This document shows, piece after piece, positions 16,786 through 25,633 of a DNA stretch of 64,000 bases. Origin of the DNA: Tenacibaculum aiptasiae (GTDB lineage Bacteria > Bacteroidota > Bacteroidia > Flavobacteriales > Flavobacteriaceae); NCBI RefSeq assembly GCF_008806755.1, contig NZ_WAAU01000008.1, positions 186,530 to 250,529 of the forward strand, read 5' to 3'. The notes under the pieces are model-generated. The model worked only from the letters and a program-made list of their open reading frames with translations. It was not told the origin of the DNA and did not search any database. Each line of letters starts with the position of its first letter. The stretch's first letter is position 1. Both the position numbers and the translations under genes were made by a program.

Positions 16786-17971
16786 TACTTAAAATGGTTG
16801 AAATATTCATTTTCACAATAGGGTAGATAGCTAAGGTAATTGCCATAATTATGAATAAAAACACCAATAAACCGATATTTGATATTTCTTGAAATGATAA
16901 TTCTTTAATAATATCTTGATGAAAAATTGATTTAATAACATACTCTAAACCTATTTTCAAAATAATTAAAGCCAATACAAAGGCTAGTAATAGAATTATA
17001 AAGCCTTCATAAGCAACTATTTTTATTAGTTGGTATATGCTTGCTCCAAAAGATCTAAAAAGAGCTAAATCAAATGCTCGTTCTTTTATTATTTTATATA
17101 AACTTATAAAGATTGTAATACCAGATAATATTAAAATTAAATAGGCTATCCATGTAATGGTTTTTAAACCAATTCCTGTATACTCATATAATCTATCTAA
17201 TTCATATACAGGTAATGCAGCTTGCAAATTTGTTTGCTTATCTATTTTTCTAGGAAATGTTAAAAACGCAGTAGGATTCTTAAATGAAACTAATAACGAA
17301 GTGATTTCTTTATCCTCTTCTATTTCTTCATGTTCATGCTCATGATGTTCATTACCATGGTCATGTGCATCCCAAATACTTTCTAAACTTGTTAGTAATA
17401 ACCTATCAATTACTTTATCTGTTTGTTCTAAAACTCCTACAATAGTATATTTTTCATCATGTGATTCTATATCATTTTCTATTAAACCATGTGAGCTTAA
17501 AAAAGTATCTCTAATATCTAAATCTAATTTTTCAGCTACTGTGGCACCTATAACTATTTCAAAAGTGTTTTTTATTTGAGTTCCCTTTGCTAAGCTTGCA
17601 TTGTATAAGGTCATAAACTCATTTGTAGTTCCTACAATTCTGTAACCTTTATAATTATCTCCGTAGGAGATAGGCACAGCTTTTTTGATTAAAGGACTAT
17701 TAGTAATTTCTTTAACTTCTCTAAAAAGAATATTCCCAGTAGGATTATCAACATGTAAAACTGATGCTAAAACCAACTGTAAAGGACTCCCTTTAGCTCC
17801 GATAACTAAATCAATTTCTCCTAAATTATTCTTTCTTTGAAATTCAAAAGATGACTTTAATTGCTGAGTACCTAAAAGAAGTACTATACTAAGCGCTAAT
17901 GAGAAAACACTTAAAATAGTATACAGTGGTTTAGACTTTATATTTTCTATGCTAATCTTCCAAATATTCAT
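16775..17971 (-). CDS. ABC transporter permease, FtsX/MacB type, with His-rich loop
   Basis: 398 residues. One N-terminal membrane helix (residues ~16-36), a ~220-residue periplasmic domain and three C-terminal helices (around 265-290, 313-340, 362-390), the topology of MacB/LolE-type permeases. Residues ~203-222 contain a run of nine His and Glu/Asp residues (HDHGNEHHEHEHEE), as in zinc-binding loops. It overlaps the ATPase gene by four bases. With the ATPase and the DUF3299-like protein it probably forms a mechanotransmission-type or export complex in metal supply. Confidence 0.8.
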   Translation of the reverse strand: MNIWKISIENIKSKPLYTILSVFSLALSIVLLLGTQQLKSSFEFQRKNNLGEIDLVIGAKGSPLQLVLASVLHVDNPTGNILFREVKEITNSPLIKKAVPISYGDNYKGYRIVGTTNEFMTLYNASLAKGTQIKNTFEIVIGATVAEKLDLDIRDTFLSSHGLIENDIESHDEKYTIVGVLEQTDKVIDRLLLTSLESIWDAHDHGNEHHEHEHEEIEEDKEITSLLVSFKNPTAFLTFPRKIDKQTNLQAALPVYELDRLYEYTGIGLKTITWIAYLILILSGITIFISLYKIIKERAFDLALFRSFGASIYQLIKIVAYEGFIILLLAFVLALIILKIGLEYVIKSIFHQDIIKELSFQEISNIGLLVFLFIIMAITLAIYPIVKMNISTILSNEK

Positions 17972-18600
17972 TCTAAAGTGATTTTATTTTGAAAGAATGG
18001 TTTAATTCTCTGATCGTGAGTGATTAAAATTAATTTTGCTTTGTGTTGTTTAGCTTGTTTTTTTAGTAATTCAATAACTATCTTACAATTCTCATCATCT
18101 AAACTAGATGTTGGTTCATCTGCTAAAATGATCTTTGGATTATGAACTACGGCCATTGCTATATTTAGCCTCTGCAATTGTCCCTCACTAAGTTCTTTTA
18201 CTTTGCTGTTTATACAATGTTTAATTCCTAGTTCTTCTAATAACCTGTTAATCTTGTTATTGTCGACTTTTTTCTTACTAAAAAAAAGACGTGTTTGTAA
18301 ATTTTTTAAAACACTTAATGATTGAATAGTATATTTTTTTTGAAAAACCAATCCAATATGTTTCCCTCTAAATTCATCTAATTCGCTATTAGAAAGTAAA
18401 CTTATATCTATATTTTCTACTATTACTTTTCCTTTTGATGGTTTTAGCAAACCTGCCAATAAATGAAGAAATGTAGTTTTCCCTATCCCAGATTTACCAA
18501 GAATGAGCAAGCTCTCATTCTCAGTTACTGAGATATTGGGAAAACTTAATAAAGACCCCAGATCTTTATATTGAAAAACAAGATTTTCAGTTTGAATCAT
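17968..18600 (-). CDS. ABC transporter ATP-binding protein (LolD/MacB type)
   Basis: 210 residues. Walker A GKSGIGKT (35-42), signature LSEGQ (137-141), Walker B IILADE (157-162) and the switch His in LILITHD. Short, single-domain ATPase of the LolD/FtsE class; partner of the downstream permease (ATGA overlap). Starts one base after the PhoX stop, so cotranscribed. Confidence 0.92.
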   Translation of the reverse strand: MIQTENLVFQYKDLGSLLSFPNISVTENESLLILGKSGIGKTTFLHLLAGLLKPSKGKVIVENIDISLLSNSELDEFRGKHIGLVFQKKYTIQSLSVLKNLQTRLFFSKKKVDNNKINRLLEELGIKHCINSKVKELSEGQLQRLNIAMAVVHNPKIILADEPTSSLDDENCKIVIELLKKQAKQHKAKLILITHDQRIKPFFQNKITLE

Positions 18601-18601
18601 C

Positions 18602-20281
18602 TTATAACTCTTCTATTTTATTTAGGTTGTTCATTTTTGCAATCAAATTTCCTTTAATTGCTACTACTGCTGATTTAGGTATATTATCGGCATCAAAAGG
18701 CCATGTACTTGTTGGGTTTTTAATATCTTTTGTTTGTTCTCCTGGATGTTGAACACTTAAAAACAAAGTCTCTCCATCTGGAGAAAACCAAGGTCCAGTA
18801 AGCTCTGCATCTTTTGGGGCTGAGGCTACTCTGATTACCTTCCCAGCTTCTTTTCCATATCTAGGTATTACAAAAAGGCTGTTATTTTTAAAAGGCATAT
18901 AAGGTTTATCCTCTCTATTCATTGAGCTACCAGACATATCTGATGTCATCCATAAATTCCCTGATAAATCAAAAGCTAAATTGTCTGGACAAGAAAATCC
19001 ATTTTCTTCGCCTCCAGCTAAATAAGCAGAAGCTTTAAACGTTAGCGCATCAAATTCTCCTTTAGCTTCTTCAATTTTAAGAATTGAACCGTGATAGTCG
19101 TTTTTCTCTTTGTTATTTGTTAGTGTAACAAAAATATTTCCTGTTAAAGGATCTATTTCAATGTCTTCAGGTCTATTTAATTCTGTAGCTCCTAAAAGTT
19201 TTGAAGCTTCTCTTGCTCTTATAAGTACCTCTGTTTGGTTTTTAAACTTATTTTTTAAAACAGGTTGATTTTCCCAATCTAGGGCTAACCATTTACCATT
19301 AATAGTATCAGCAACATACAGAGTTCCTTCTTTAAGTGAGTGTGGTTTAGATGATATAAATTTATATAAATGTTCACTGTTTCTATCATCTCCAGTATAA
19401 GCAACTACACGTTTGTCTTCTAACTCATAAAGAGTACAGCATTCATGTGCAAACCTTCCTAAGGCAATGTGTTTTTGTGCTGTTCCTTTTAAAGGATCAA
19501 CTTCAACTACCCATCCATAATGTTCTGGAGGATATTTGTAAAATTTTTCCCATCCATAATCGCTAGGTTGATGTGTTGGTTGATTGTTTTTATCATAAAC
19601 TGTTTCACCCCAAAAACCGTCATAATTTTCTTCACAAGTAATGAAAGTCTTCCAAGGTGTAATTCCACCAGAACAATTACTATTTGTTCCTATAACCGTT
19701 GTTTTTCCTTTTATAGGACTGTCCCAATTTAGTTCTATGGGGGTTTGTGCTGTAATACGTCTGTTTAATGGATCATTTTTTACAATTTCCCATACTCCTT
19801 TATTTTCTCTTACTCTAACAATACTACCACCAACATTATACATTTCTTTATTTACTTGTTCAATGGTTCTATGTTCTTCTGGATTTTCATAGTCCCAGTA
19901 ATTAAAACCTGAAACAAACATCGGATTTATATACTCATGATTTACCCACAGTAAACCATCTTTGGGGTTATTTTCATCTAATGGAATGAAACAGGTAAAA
20001 TCGTTATTAAACCCAAAAGTATCTTTATCGTTAATCTTGTCGCCCCATTTTATAAGTACTTGATAATTTAATTCATCTGTAAGTAACAAATCATCTTTAT
20101 CAGAAGGAGCTAAGTCTTTTATTGTTATTTCTTTTAACTTCCTTAAAAACTCTTCAGATATTTTTTGCTTAGATAGGGGAGTTGTTGTATTCCCACAACT
20201 AGTTATAAAAGGAGGTATTGTTAAAACTCCCAAGCTAGCTTTTCCTAAAAAGGATATAAATTTTCTTCGATTGTATTCCAT
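18602..20281 (-). CDS. phoX: PhoX-type alkaline phosphatase (DUF839)
   Basis: 559 residues. N-terminal Tat-like motif NRRKFISF (4-11) combined with a lipobox ITSC (Cys29). The body is the PhoX/DUF839 six-bladed propeller: FIPLDEN, LLWVNHEYINP, GGSIVRV, NSNCSGGITPWKTFITCEEN, LGRFAHECC and GEENGFSCPDNLAFD are family motifs that bind Fe/Ca in characterised PhoX. Hydrolyses phosphomonoesters outside the cytoplasm. PhoX does not need zinc, unlike PhoA; its place in a zinc-type operon would fit zinc sparing. Confidence 0.85.
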   Translation of the reverse strand: MEYNRRKFISFLGKASLGVLTIPPFITSCGNTTTPLSKQKISEEFLRKLKEITIKDLAPSDKDDLLLTDELNYQVLIKWGDKINDKDTFGFNNDFTCFIPLDENNPKDGLLWVNHEYINPMFVSGFNYWDYENPEEHRTIEQVNKEMYNVGGSIVRVRENKGVWEIVKNDPLNRRITAQTPIELNWDSPIKGKTTVIGTNSNCSGGITPWKTFITCEENYDGFWGETVYDKNNQPTHQPSDYGWEKFYKYPPEHYGWVVEVDPLKGTAQKHIALGRFAHECCTLYELEDKRVVAYTGDDRNSEHLYKFISSKPHSLKEGTLYVADTINGKWLALDWENQPVLKNKFKNQTEVLIRAREASKLLGATELNRPEDIEIDPLTGNIFVTLTNNKEKNDYHGSILKIEEAKGEFDALTFKASAYLAGGEENGFSCPDNLAFDLSGNLWMTSDMSGSSMNREDKPYMPFKNNSLFVIPRYGKEAGKVIRVASAPKDAELTGPWFSPDGETLFLSVQHPGEQTKDIKNPTSTWPFDADNIPKSAVVAIKGNLIAKMNNLNKIEEL

Positions 20282-20284
20282 GCT

Positions 20285-20782
20285 TTAATTCAGAGAATGC
20301 TTTTTTAAACAGGTTAAATTTGAATAAATACTCTTAAAATTATTTTCATACCTGTTATATACTTTACCACTTATTTTTACTGATTGTCTGGGAAAATTAC
20401 CCAAACTAAGCTGTAACTCTTTTATCTTATTATTAAGGAAATATGAAAAAATAGCATCTTGTCTATGGTCACCCAACCAAACTAATTCTGAATGCCTTTT
20501 CTCTTTGGTTATTTTATTATAAAATGAATCTAACCCACTTATATTTGAAAAAGATTGTCCTCCTAATGCATCTAAAATGATTTTATTATCATTAGAAAGG
20601 ACAAAACAAATGTTCTTTATATGATTTTTTATGATTAATTCTTTTAAGCTGTCTAAAGTTTTATGGTTTGGTGAAAAAGAATTTCCTAACGATGTATAAA
20701 AATAGTTTTGATACTTGAAAGTATCATTAACAACTGTTTCTAAACAATCTGTTGGGCATAAAAGAAAAAGAACTTTATTCAT
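20285..20782 (-). CDS. conserved-looking protein of unknown function
   Basis: 165 residues, no signal peptide. Alternating strands and helices (VLFLLCPTDC, IKNICFVLSNDNKIILDAL, HSELVWLGDH) suggest a small Rossmann-like domain, but no family was recognised. The start codon overlaps the stop of the NTF2-like gene (TAATG) and the end lies three bases before phoX, so it belongs firmly to the operon. Function not inferred. Confidence 0.6.
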   Translation of the reverse strand: MNKVLFLLCPTDCLETVVNDTFKYQNYFYTSLGNSFSPNHKTLDSLKELIIKNHIKNICFVLSNDNKIILDALGGQSFSNISGLDSFYNKITKEKRHSELVWLGDHRQDAIFSYFLNNKIKELQLSLGNFPRQSVKISGKVYNRYENNFKSIYSNLTCLKKHSLN

Positions 20783-21258
20783 TAGGCTACATTATCTGGA
20801 TTTGTATAAGGGAATGATGAATGGTGTAAGTCTATTTTTAATTCTCCATCAACTAACTGATAACCAAATGTGTATTCTACTTTAGCTTCATTTCCTTCTA
20901 AATCTGTAAAAAAATAGTTCCCCATAGCAATGGCACGATTGTCTTCAAAAATAAATCCTGCATTTTCAAATCGAACTTTAGTCCATGGTTGAATAGCAAA
21001 CCCTTTATCTTCCTTACAAGCTCTATCTTCACCTGCAATAAAATATGACAAAGCTTCTGCTTTTGTTGGTCTAAATTGTTCTATCTCACATTTGGTTGGC
21101 TTGAATAAAACAGCAGCAGTTTTAAAAGCATAACGCTCATCTAAAAATTCTTTTGCATAGTTCTCACATTCAGATCTATTATCTTTCAATGAACCTATTT
21201 TAACTACTCCATTTCCCCATTTAGTTTGTGCATCTAGTACTTGTTCTTTTGTTATCAT
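20782..21258 (-). CDS. NTF2-like (SgcJ/EcaC type) protein
   Basis: 158 residues, cytoplasmic. The ending VEYTFGYQLVDGELKIDLHHSSFPY, with VRFENAGFIFEDNRAIAMGNYFF before it, is the pattern of the SgcJ/EcaC or CaMKII-association NTF2-like group. Homologues are sometimes labelled phosphoribosyl-AMP cyclohydrolase, but no HisI motif is visible here. It is cotranscribed with the COG0523 GTPase, a pairing that points to metal homeostasis rather than to histidine synthesis. Confidence 0.6.
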   Translation of the reverse strand: MITKEQVLDAQTKWGNGVVKIGSLKDNRSECENYAKEFLDERYAFKTAAVLFKPTKCEIEQFRPTKAEALSYFIAGEDRACKEDKGFAIQPWTKVRFENAGFIFEDNRAIAMGNYFFTDLEGNEAKVEYTFGYQLVDGELKIDLHHSSFPYTNPDNVA

Positions 21259-21285
21259 TTTTAATATAATTTGAAGTTTAATATT

Positions 21286-22500
21286 TTAATTTGCATAAGT
21301 TCTCTGTACAGGCCAATTATCCTCATAACCAATTGCCCATTCGTGAGTTGATAATTCTTTGTTTGTTGCTAAACATGCATCCAATTTGGATGTTATCTCT
21401 GCTTCATTCATATTTTGACCGATGAAAACAATCTCATTTTTTCGATCACCAAAAGTGATGTCCCATTCACTTTCAATAGTTCTTTGGTTATTTAAAAATG
21501 AAGCATGTTGCGAACGTTTTTCAAAAGACATACTTGCCCACCAAACACCTGCGCTATCTGCTCTTAAAGAACCACCAGCTTGTCCCCAAATGAGGGCTTG
21601 TTCTGGACGCGAAGCAATCCAAAACAAACCTTTACTTCGTATAATTGTATGAGGAAACTCTTGCGCTACATAGTTCCAAAAGCGAATAGGATCGAACGGT
21701 TTTTTACTTCTATAAACAAATGAATTAATACCGTATTCTTCAGTTTCAGGAGTATGATTTTCTTTGTTTAACTCTTCTATCCATCCTGCACTTTGCTCAG
21801 CTTCTTCAAAGTCGAAAAGCCCCGTATGAAGTATTTCTTTAGAATTAATTTTACTAAATGCTGATTCAATAATCTTTGCTGACGGATTTAGTTTATGAAT
21901 GGTAGCTCGTAAAAGAGCTAAATCTTCTTTTCTGACTAAATCTATTTTATTCAAAATGATAACATTAGCAAATTCAACTTGATCTGTTAATAAGTTAACT
22001 ATAGTACGATAATCTCCTTCAATATCTGTTAAATCTCTATCTATTAAAGTTTCAGAACTTCCAAAATCCTTAAAGAAATTAAAAGCATCTACCACAGTAA
22101 CCATCGTATCTACATAACTAAAACTAGATAAATCGATACCTTTTTCTTCATCTACAAAAGAAAATGTTTGAGCTACTGGAATAGGCTCACTAATACCAGT
22201 GCTTTCAATAAGTAAATAATCAAATCTGTTTTCTCTTGCTAATCGTTCAACTTCAATCATTAAATCTTCCCGTAGTGTACAACAAATACAGCCATTACTC
22301 ATTTCTACAAGCTTTTCTTCTGTTCGAGACAACGTATTTTCACTTTTAACTAAGTTAGCATCTACGTTTACCTCACTCATATCATTCACAATAACAGCTA
22401 CTTTTAGCCCCTCTTTGTTATGCAAAATATGGTTGAGTAAAGTTGTTTTCCCAGCACCCAAAAAACCACTAAGTACAGTTACAGGAAGTTTTTTATTCAT
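21286..22500 (-). CDS. CobW/COG0523 family GTPase, probable zinc metallochaperone
   Basis: 404 residues. Walker [10 protein letters not shown] (12-20), the COG0523 metal motif CICC (Cys71-Cys74), NKID base-recognition motif around residue 181, and a CobW C-terminal domain (residues ~260-390) with [17 protein letters not shown]. These GTPases insert or deliver metal, in zinc-regulated loci to client proteins such as FolE or PhoA-like enzymes. The start overlaps the FolE stop (TAATG), making FolE the obvious client candidate. Confidence 0.88.
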   Translation of the reverse strand: MNKKLPVTVLSGFLGAGKTTLLNHILHNKEGLKVAVIVNDMSEVNVDANLVKSENTLSRTEEKLVEMSNGCICCTLREDLMIEVERLARENRFDYLLIESTGISEPIPVAQTFSFVDEEKGIDLSSFSYVDTMVTVVDAFNFFKDFGSSETLIDRDLTDIEGDYRTIVNLLTDQVEFANVIILNKIDLVRKEDLALLRATIHKLNPSAKIIESAFSKINSKEILHTGLFDFEEAEQSAGWIEELNKENHTPETEEYGINSFVYRSKKPFDPIRFWNYVAQEFPHTIIRSKGLFWIASRPEQALIWGQAGGSLRADSAGVWWASMSFEKRSQHASFLNNQRTIESEWDITFGDRKNEIVFIGQNMNEAEITSKLDACLATNKELSTHEWAIGYEDNWPVQRTYAN

Positions 22501-23165
22501 TAGTCTATGTTTGAATTATTGATAATATTTAGAAATTCTTTCCTTAAGCCTTCGTCTTTAAATGCTCCACTATATTCAATCGTTGTTGTATAACTGTTCT
22601 TATCTTTAATGCCTCTTGATGAAACACATAGGTGTTTAGCGGCAATCATTACAATTACATCTTCAGTATCTAGAGCATTTTGTAAATCTTTAAGAATTTG
22701 GAGAGATAATCTTTCTTGAACCTGAGGTCTATGTGCATAGTAATCTACCAAACGATTAATTTTAGATAAGCCTACAACTTTATCTTTTGGCATATAAGCT
22801 ATATGTGCATGACCTGTAATAGGTAAAAAATGATGTTCACAAGCAGAATCAATGGTTATATTCTGTTCAACCAACATTTTTTTATATCCATATTTATTTT
22901 CAAAAATTGAAAGCTTTGGCTTATTCTTTGGATTCAAACCATAGAAAAGTTCTTTTACATACATCTTTGCAAATCTGTAAGGAGTACCAGATAAACTATC
23001 ATCTGTCAAATCAAGACCTAATTCCTCCATTATTTTCCCGAAATGGTATTGAATTTCTTTTATCTTTTCATCATCTGATTTTTCAAAAGCATCTGGACGT
23101 AAAGGAGTTTCTACATTTGATGAAAAATGATTATCTCCAATAATTTCTATCTGTTCTTTATTCAT
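22500..23165 (-). CDS. folE: GTP cyclohydrolase I (type IA, zinc enzyme)
   Basis: 221 residues. The zinc ligands of FolE are all present: Cys109 and His112 in [15 protein letters not shown] and Cys180 in KHLCVSSRG; substrate motifs [23 protein letters not shown] are intact. Catalyses GTP to 7,8-dihydroneopterin triphosphate, first step of folate/tetrahydropterin synthesis. The copy lies in a zinc-type operon directly before a COG0523 GTPase, and overlaps the MerC gene by 8 bases; probably a second, conditionally expressed copy in the genome. Confidence 0.95.
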   Translation of the reverse strand: MNKEQIEIIGDNHFSSNVETPLRPDAFEKSDDEKIKEIQYHFGKIMEELGLDLTDDSLSGTPYRFAKMYVKELFYGLNPKNKPKLSIFENKYGYKKMLVEQNITIDSACEHHFLPITGHAHIAYMPKDKVVGLSKINRLVDYYAHRPQVQERLSLQILKDLQNALDTEDVIVMIAAKHLCVSSRGIKDKNSYTTTIEYSGAFKDEGLRKEFLNIINNSNID

Positions 23166-23562
23166 GATTAACGGTGTATTTATCTGATTTACACTGACAG
23201 TATTTTAAATTGTAAACATGTAATACTATCAATATAGTAGCTGGTATATGCACAGCATATTCTGGAATAGAAATCCAGTTCAATTTTTCATTAAGAATAA
23301 CAACAAGTAATAAAGCCCATGTTACCCAAAAAGCTGGTTTTATATACTTATTTGTTGTTGTTTCTGCTGAACGATAAATAGCCAAAAATGAAATAGCTAA
23401 GAAAACATAATCTATACTTTTCCACCACGTAGGAGCATTTTCACAACCTCCAGTTGCACAAGTTTGGACTATAAATAAAAAAGGAGTAGCAATACAGTGT
23501 ATCATACACAAACCACTTGCAAATGCACCAAAAGTATCTGGTTTAGCTAAAGTTATTTTCAT
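23158..23562 (-). CDS. MerC domain membrane protein
   Basis: 134 residues with four hydrophobic segments. The first holds CMIHCIATPF (MerC-type Cys pair separated by a His) and there is a second pair in TCATGGCENAP. MerC family proteins move mercury or other thiophilic divalent metals across the inner membrane; in Bacteroidetes, related genes lie next to Fur-family regulated zinc genes. First gene of the eleven-gene operon; its start is 20 bases from the first inverted repeat of the operator region. Confidence 0.8.
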   Translation of the reverse strand: MKITLAKPDTFGAFASGLCMIHCIATPFLFIVQTCATGGCENAPTWWKSIDYVFLAISFLAIYRSAETTTNKYIKPAFWVTWALLLVVILNEKLNWISIPEYAVHIPATILIVLHVYNLKYCQCKSDKYTVNHE

Positions 23563-23581
23563 TATTTGTTTTTATAATTAA

Positions 23582-23638
23582 ACGCAACTTAGTTGCAAAT
23601 ATATACATCTTTTTTATTTTAATGCAACAAAGATGCGT
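23582..23638 (-). promoter_or_regulatory. Zur-like double operator and promoter of the metal operon
   Basis: Box 1 (23582-23597) reads ACGCAACTTAGTTGCA; box 2 (23623-23638), read on the other strand, is ACGCATCTTTGTTGCA, 14 of 16 identical. Each is a dyad around GTTGC. The minus-strand -7 element TATATTTG (23603-23596) overlaps box 1, and box 2 covers the -33 region, so a bound repressor would block the promoter. Dyad form and downstream genes suggest Zur; the regulator gene is not in the window. Confidence 0.6.
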
Positions 23639-23867
23639 TAAGTTGAGTTGTTATTTTTTCTAATAGATATAAAAACAGAGTAGGAGAAAAGAATAAAACA
23701 AATTGATAAAGAGGAATAAATATGGTTAACAAGCTATAAATCAGCAACAGAAGTGTAATTTTAATTAATCGAAGCTTTTGTACATTTCATCGACACTTTT
23801 TGTCCTTTAAACTAATAAGTAATATCAAATTTTAGCATTTTTTGTAAAGAAAAATTTTAAAACATGA

Positions 23868-23978
23868 AATTTTATAGCTATATTGCAACTGGTAATCAAC
23901 AGGTTACCTAGCAATTGTATAGGTCGGGGGACTTATTTTTGCTAAGAAAGAACTCTACTTGTAGGGTTCTTTTTTTGT
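23868..23978 (+). ncRNA. possible structured small RNA ending in a terminator
   Basis: ATTGC (23882-23886) pairs with GCAAT (23911-23915) around a 7-bp inner stem GGTAATC/GGTTACC with loop AACA; then GTC-GGGG-GAC (23923-23932); then a terminator AAAGAACTCTAC/GTAGGGTTCTTT followed by T-run (23947-23975). No reading frame of note. The hairpins and terminator with no gene before them suggest an independent transcript, but the promoter was not identified. Confidence 0.35.
23947..23978 (+). terminator. rho-independent terminator, gene-less
   Basis: 12-bp stem AAAGAACTCTAC/GTAGGGTTCTTT (one G-U) followed by seven T. There is no coding sequence on the + strand upstream, which is why an RNA gene is suspected. 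Confidence 0.65.
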
Positions 23979-24106
23979 TATTTTGATAAACTAAATAAAT
24001 TCTGTTTACTTGAAGCACTAAACTAAAAACATAATTTTTGAATTATTACAATCCAAATAAATATCAATAGTTATGTTTTGTATCTTAGTTTTCAAATTAT
24101 ATCAAT

Positions 24107-24991
24107 ATGACATTTAACACTATTGAAGACTTATTGGAAGAAATGAATATTTCTAAGTTTCAAAAACATCAAAACTTTCACATTCTTAAGTTTAAAGATC
24201 ATTTAGACGAAATTCCGATGAAAACTGATTTTCGTAAATGTGATTTTTTTCAAATTGTTATAACGAAAAATCATAATGTTGATGTAATTGTTGATAATGT
24301 ATCTTTTTCAGCTATGGAAGATAGCATTACTTTTATGGCTCCACATCAAACATTATCTACTAATGTAAAGAGCGTTGAAGATTTAGGCTTGGGGTATATG
24401 CTAGTCTTTAGTTCTAATTTTTTGCGTCTAGGAATTTCTGAATTTGATTTAATCCAAAAATTCCCTTTTTTTAACGTTAACTATTCACCTGTCTACTTTT
24501 TAAAAGAAAATACTGTTGATTTTTTTTATTTAATGGAAAAAATTTATGAACTCTTCCAAGAGTTTAGTTCTGAAAATCTTGAAATTATCCGATCGTATTT
24601 AACAATTTTACTTTACGAAGGTCGAAAATCGTTTTTTAATGGTGAAATCCAAAGCACTGTTGCATCTCGACATAATGAAGTAGCTTTTGCCTTTGAAAAC
24701 CAAATTAAAGAAACGGTTAACAAAAGAAAACCTATAGAATATTATGCCAATAAACTAAATATCAGTAGTGTTTATTTATCTGAATGTGTTAAAAAGGCCA
24801 CAGGTAAAACTGCTAAACAGATTATTACAGAATATGTTCTTCTTCAAGCCAGTTCTATGCTATTGCAATCGACAAAAACCATAGATGAAATTGCATATAC
24901 TGTTGGATATACTAACACTTCTAATTTTGGCATCTTTTTTAAAAAACATATTGGAATATCTCCTTCAACTTATAGAAAAAACCACAAATAA
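24107..24991 (+). CDS. AraC family transcriptional regulator
   Basis: 294 residues. C-terminal double HTH from about residue 190: IEYYANKLNISSVYLSECVKKATGKTAKQIITEYV, then TIDEIAYTVGYTNTSNFGIFFKKHIGISPSTYR. N-terminal half with no motif, effector unknown. The membrane protein at 25081 starts 90 bases downstream on the same strand behind a 21-bp direct repeat. Partial likeness between that repeat and the DNA upstream of this gene (ACATAATTTTT then ATATCAATA, at 24029 and 24991) suggests autoregulation. Confidence 0.9.
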   Translation: MTFNTIEDLLEEMNISKFQKHQNFHILKFKDHLDEIPMKTDFRKCDFFQIVITKNHNVDVIVDNVSFSAMEDSITFMAPHQTLSTNVKSVEDLGLGYMLVFSSNFLRLGISEFDLIQKFPFFNVNYSPVYFLKENTVDFFYLMEKIYELFQEFSSENLEIIRSYLTILLYEGRKSFFNGEIQSTVASRHNEVAFAFENQIKETVNKRKPIEYYANKLNISSVYLSECVKKATGKTAKQIITEYVLLQASSMLLQSTKTIDEIAYTVGYTNTSNFGIFFKKHIGISPSTYRKNHK

Positions 24992-24996
24992 CATAA

Positions 24997-25057
24997 TTTT
25001 TAATAATCATTACCTAGTTTTTAATATCAATATTCATGTATTACGACTGTAAATTTG
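24997..25057 (+). promoter_or_regulatory. direct-repeat operator and promoter before membrane protein gene
   Basis: TTTTTAATA starts at 24997 and at 25018, 21 bp apart; the -7 element TAAATTTG is at 25050-25057. The geometry equals that of the other AraC-type sites in the window. The gene start follows 23 bases after the -7 element. Confidence 0.5.
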
Positions 25058-25080
25058 CAAATGATTATTAAAATTAAATT

Positions 25081-25581
25081 ATGTCTGAAATAACAAATAC
25101 AAAATCAAGAAAAGATTTTTTTTGGTTAATGCTTACTTTTATCTCATTAACAGCATTAGGTGCGGTAGAGCTTTTTGAACAAATAACATATGTTATTAAT
25201 TGGCTTGTAGGTGATCCAGTTGTAAATGCTGATAGTTTTAGAAAATTTCATCATGCTGTAGATGCTGGTGTTTTTCATTTCCCTGTTTCAACTACTGTAC
25301 TTGTTGGTTTTATCATGTTGATTAGGAAAAAATCTAATTTTATGAAAAGTGCTGCTGAAAAGAATGCTATTTGGATGGCCTTTATTGCTTTTTTAATAAC
25401 TTATGTAATTTCTGTATATATTATCACAGGAATTAATGTTCCTGTTTTTAATGAAAATAGTGTTCCTACAGAGTTAATTCCAGGCAAACTAAAACTATGG
25501 GGGATTTTAAATGTATTTAGATTTGTTTTACCTGCTTACGGAATCTATAAACTATCTACACTACTTAAATTGAAAAATTAA
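25081..25581 (+). CDS. four-helix membrane protein (DUF1772-like)
   Basis: 166 residues with four hydrophobic segments (about 13-38, 70-84, 95-120, 140-160). The ending INVPVFNENSVPTELIPGKLKLWGILNVFRFVLPAYG recalls DUF1772/anthrone-oxygenase-like membrane proteins (NxPxN…W…NxxR), but the match is weak. Adjacent AraC gene and operator suggest inducible expression. Function unknown. Confidence 0.55.
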   Translation: MSEITNTKSRKDFFWLMLTFISLTALGAVELFEQITYVINWLVGDPVVNADSFRKFHHAVDAGVFHFPVSTTVLVGFIMLIRKKSNFMKSAAEKNAIWMAFIAFLITYVISVYIITGINVPVFNENSVPTELIPGKLKLWGILNVFRFVLPAYGIYKLSTLLKLKN

Positions 25582-25598
25582 CCTTGAAAATTAATTTT

Positions 25599-25632
25599 AA
25601 AAGTCTGTATATAAATTACAGACTTTTATTGT
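25599..25632. terminator. bidirectional terminator
   Basis: AAAAGTCTGTA (25599-25609) pairs with TACAGACTTTT (25617-25627), flanked by T and A runs, between two convergent genes. Confidence 0.75.
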
Positions 25633-25633
25633 T

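Noticed and set aside
20782..21258. Phosphoribosyl-AMP cyclohydrolase
   Set aside because: Homologues may carry this label, but no HisI motif is visible and the fold pattern is NTF2-like in a metal operon.
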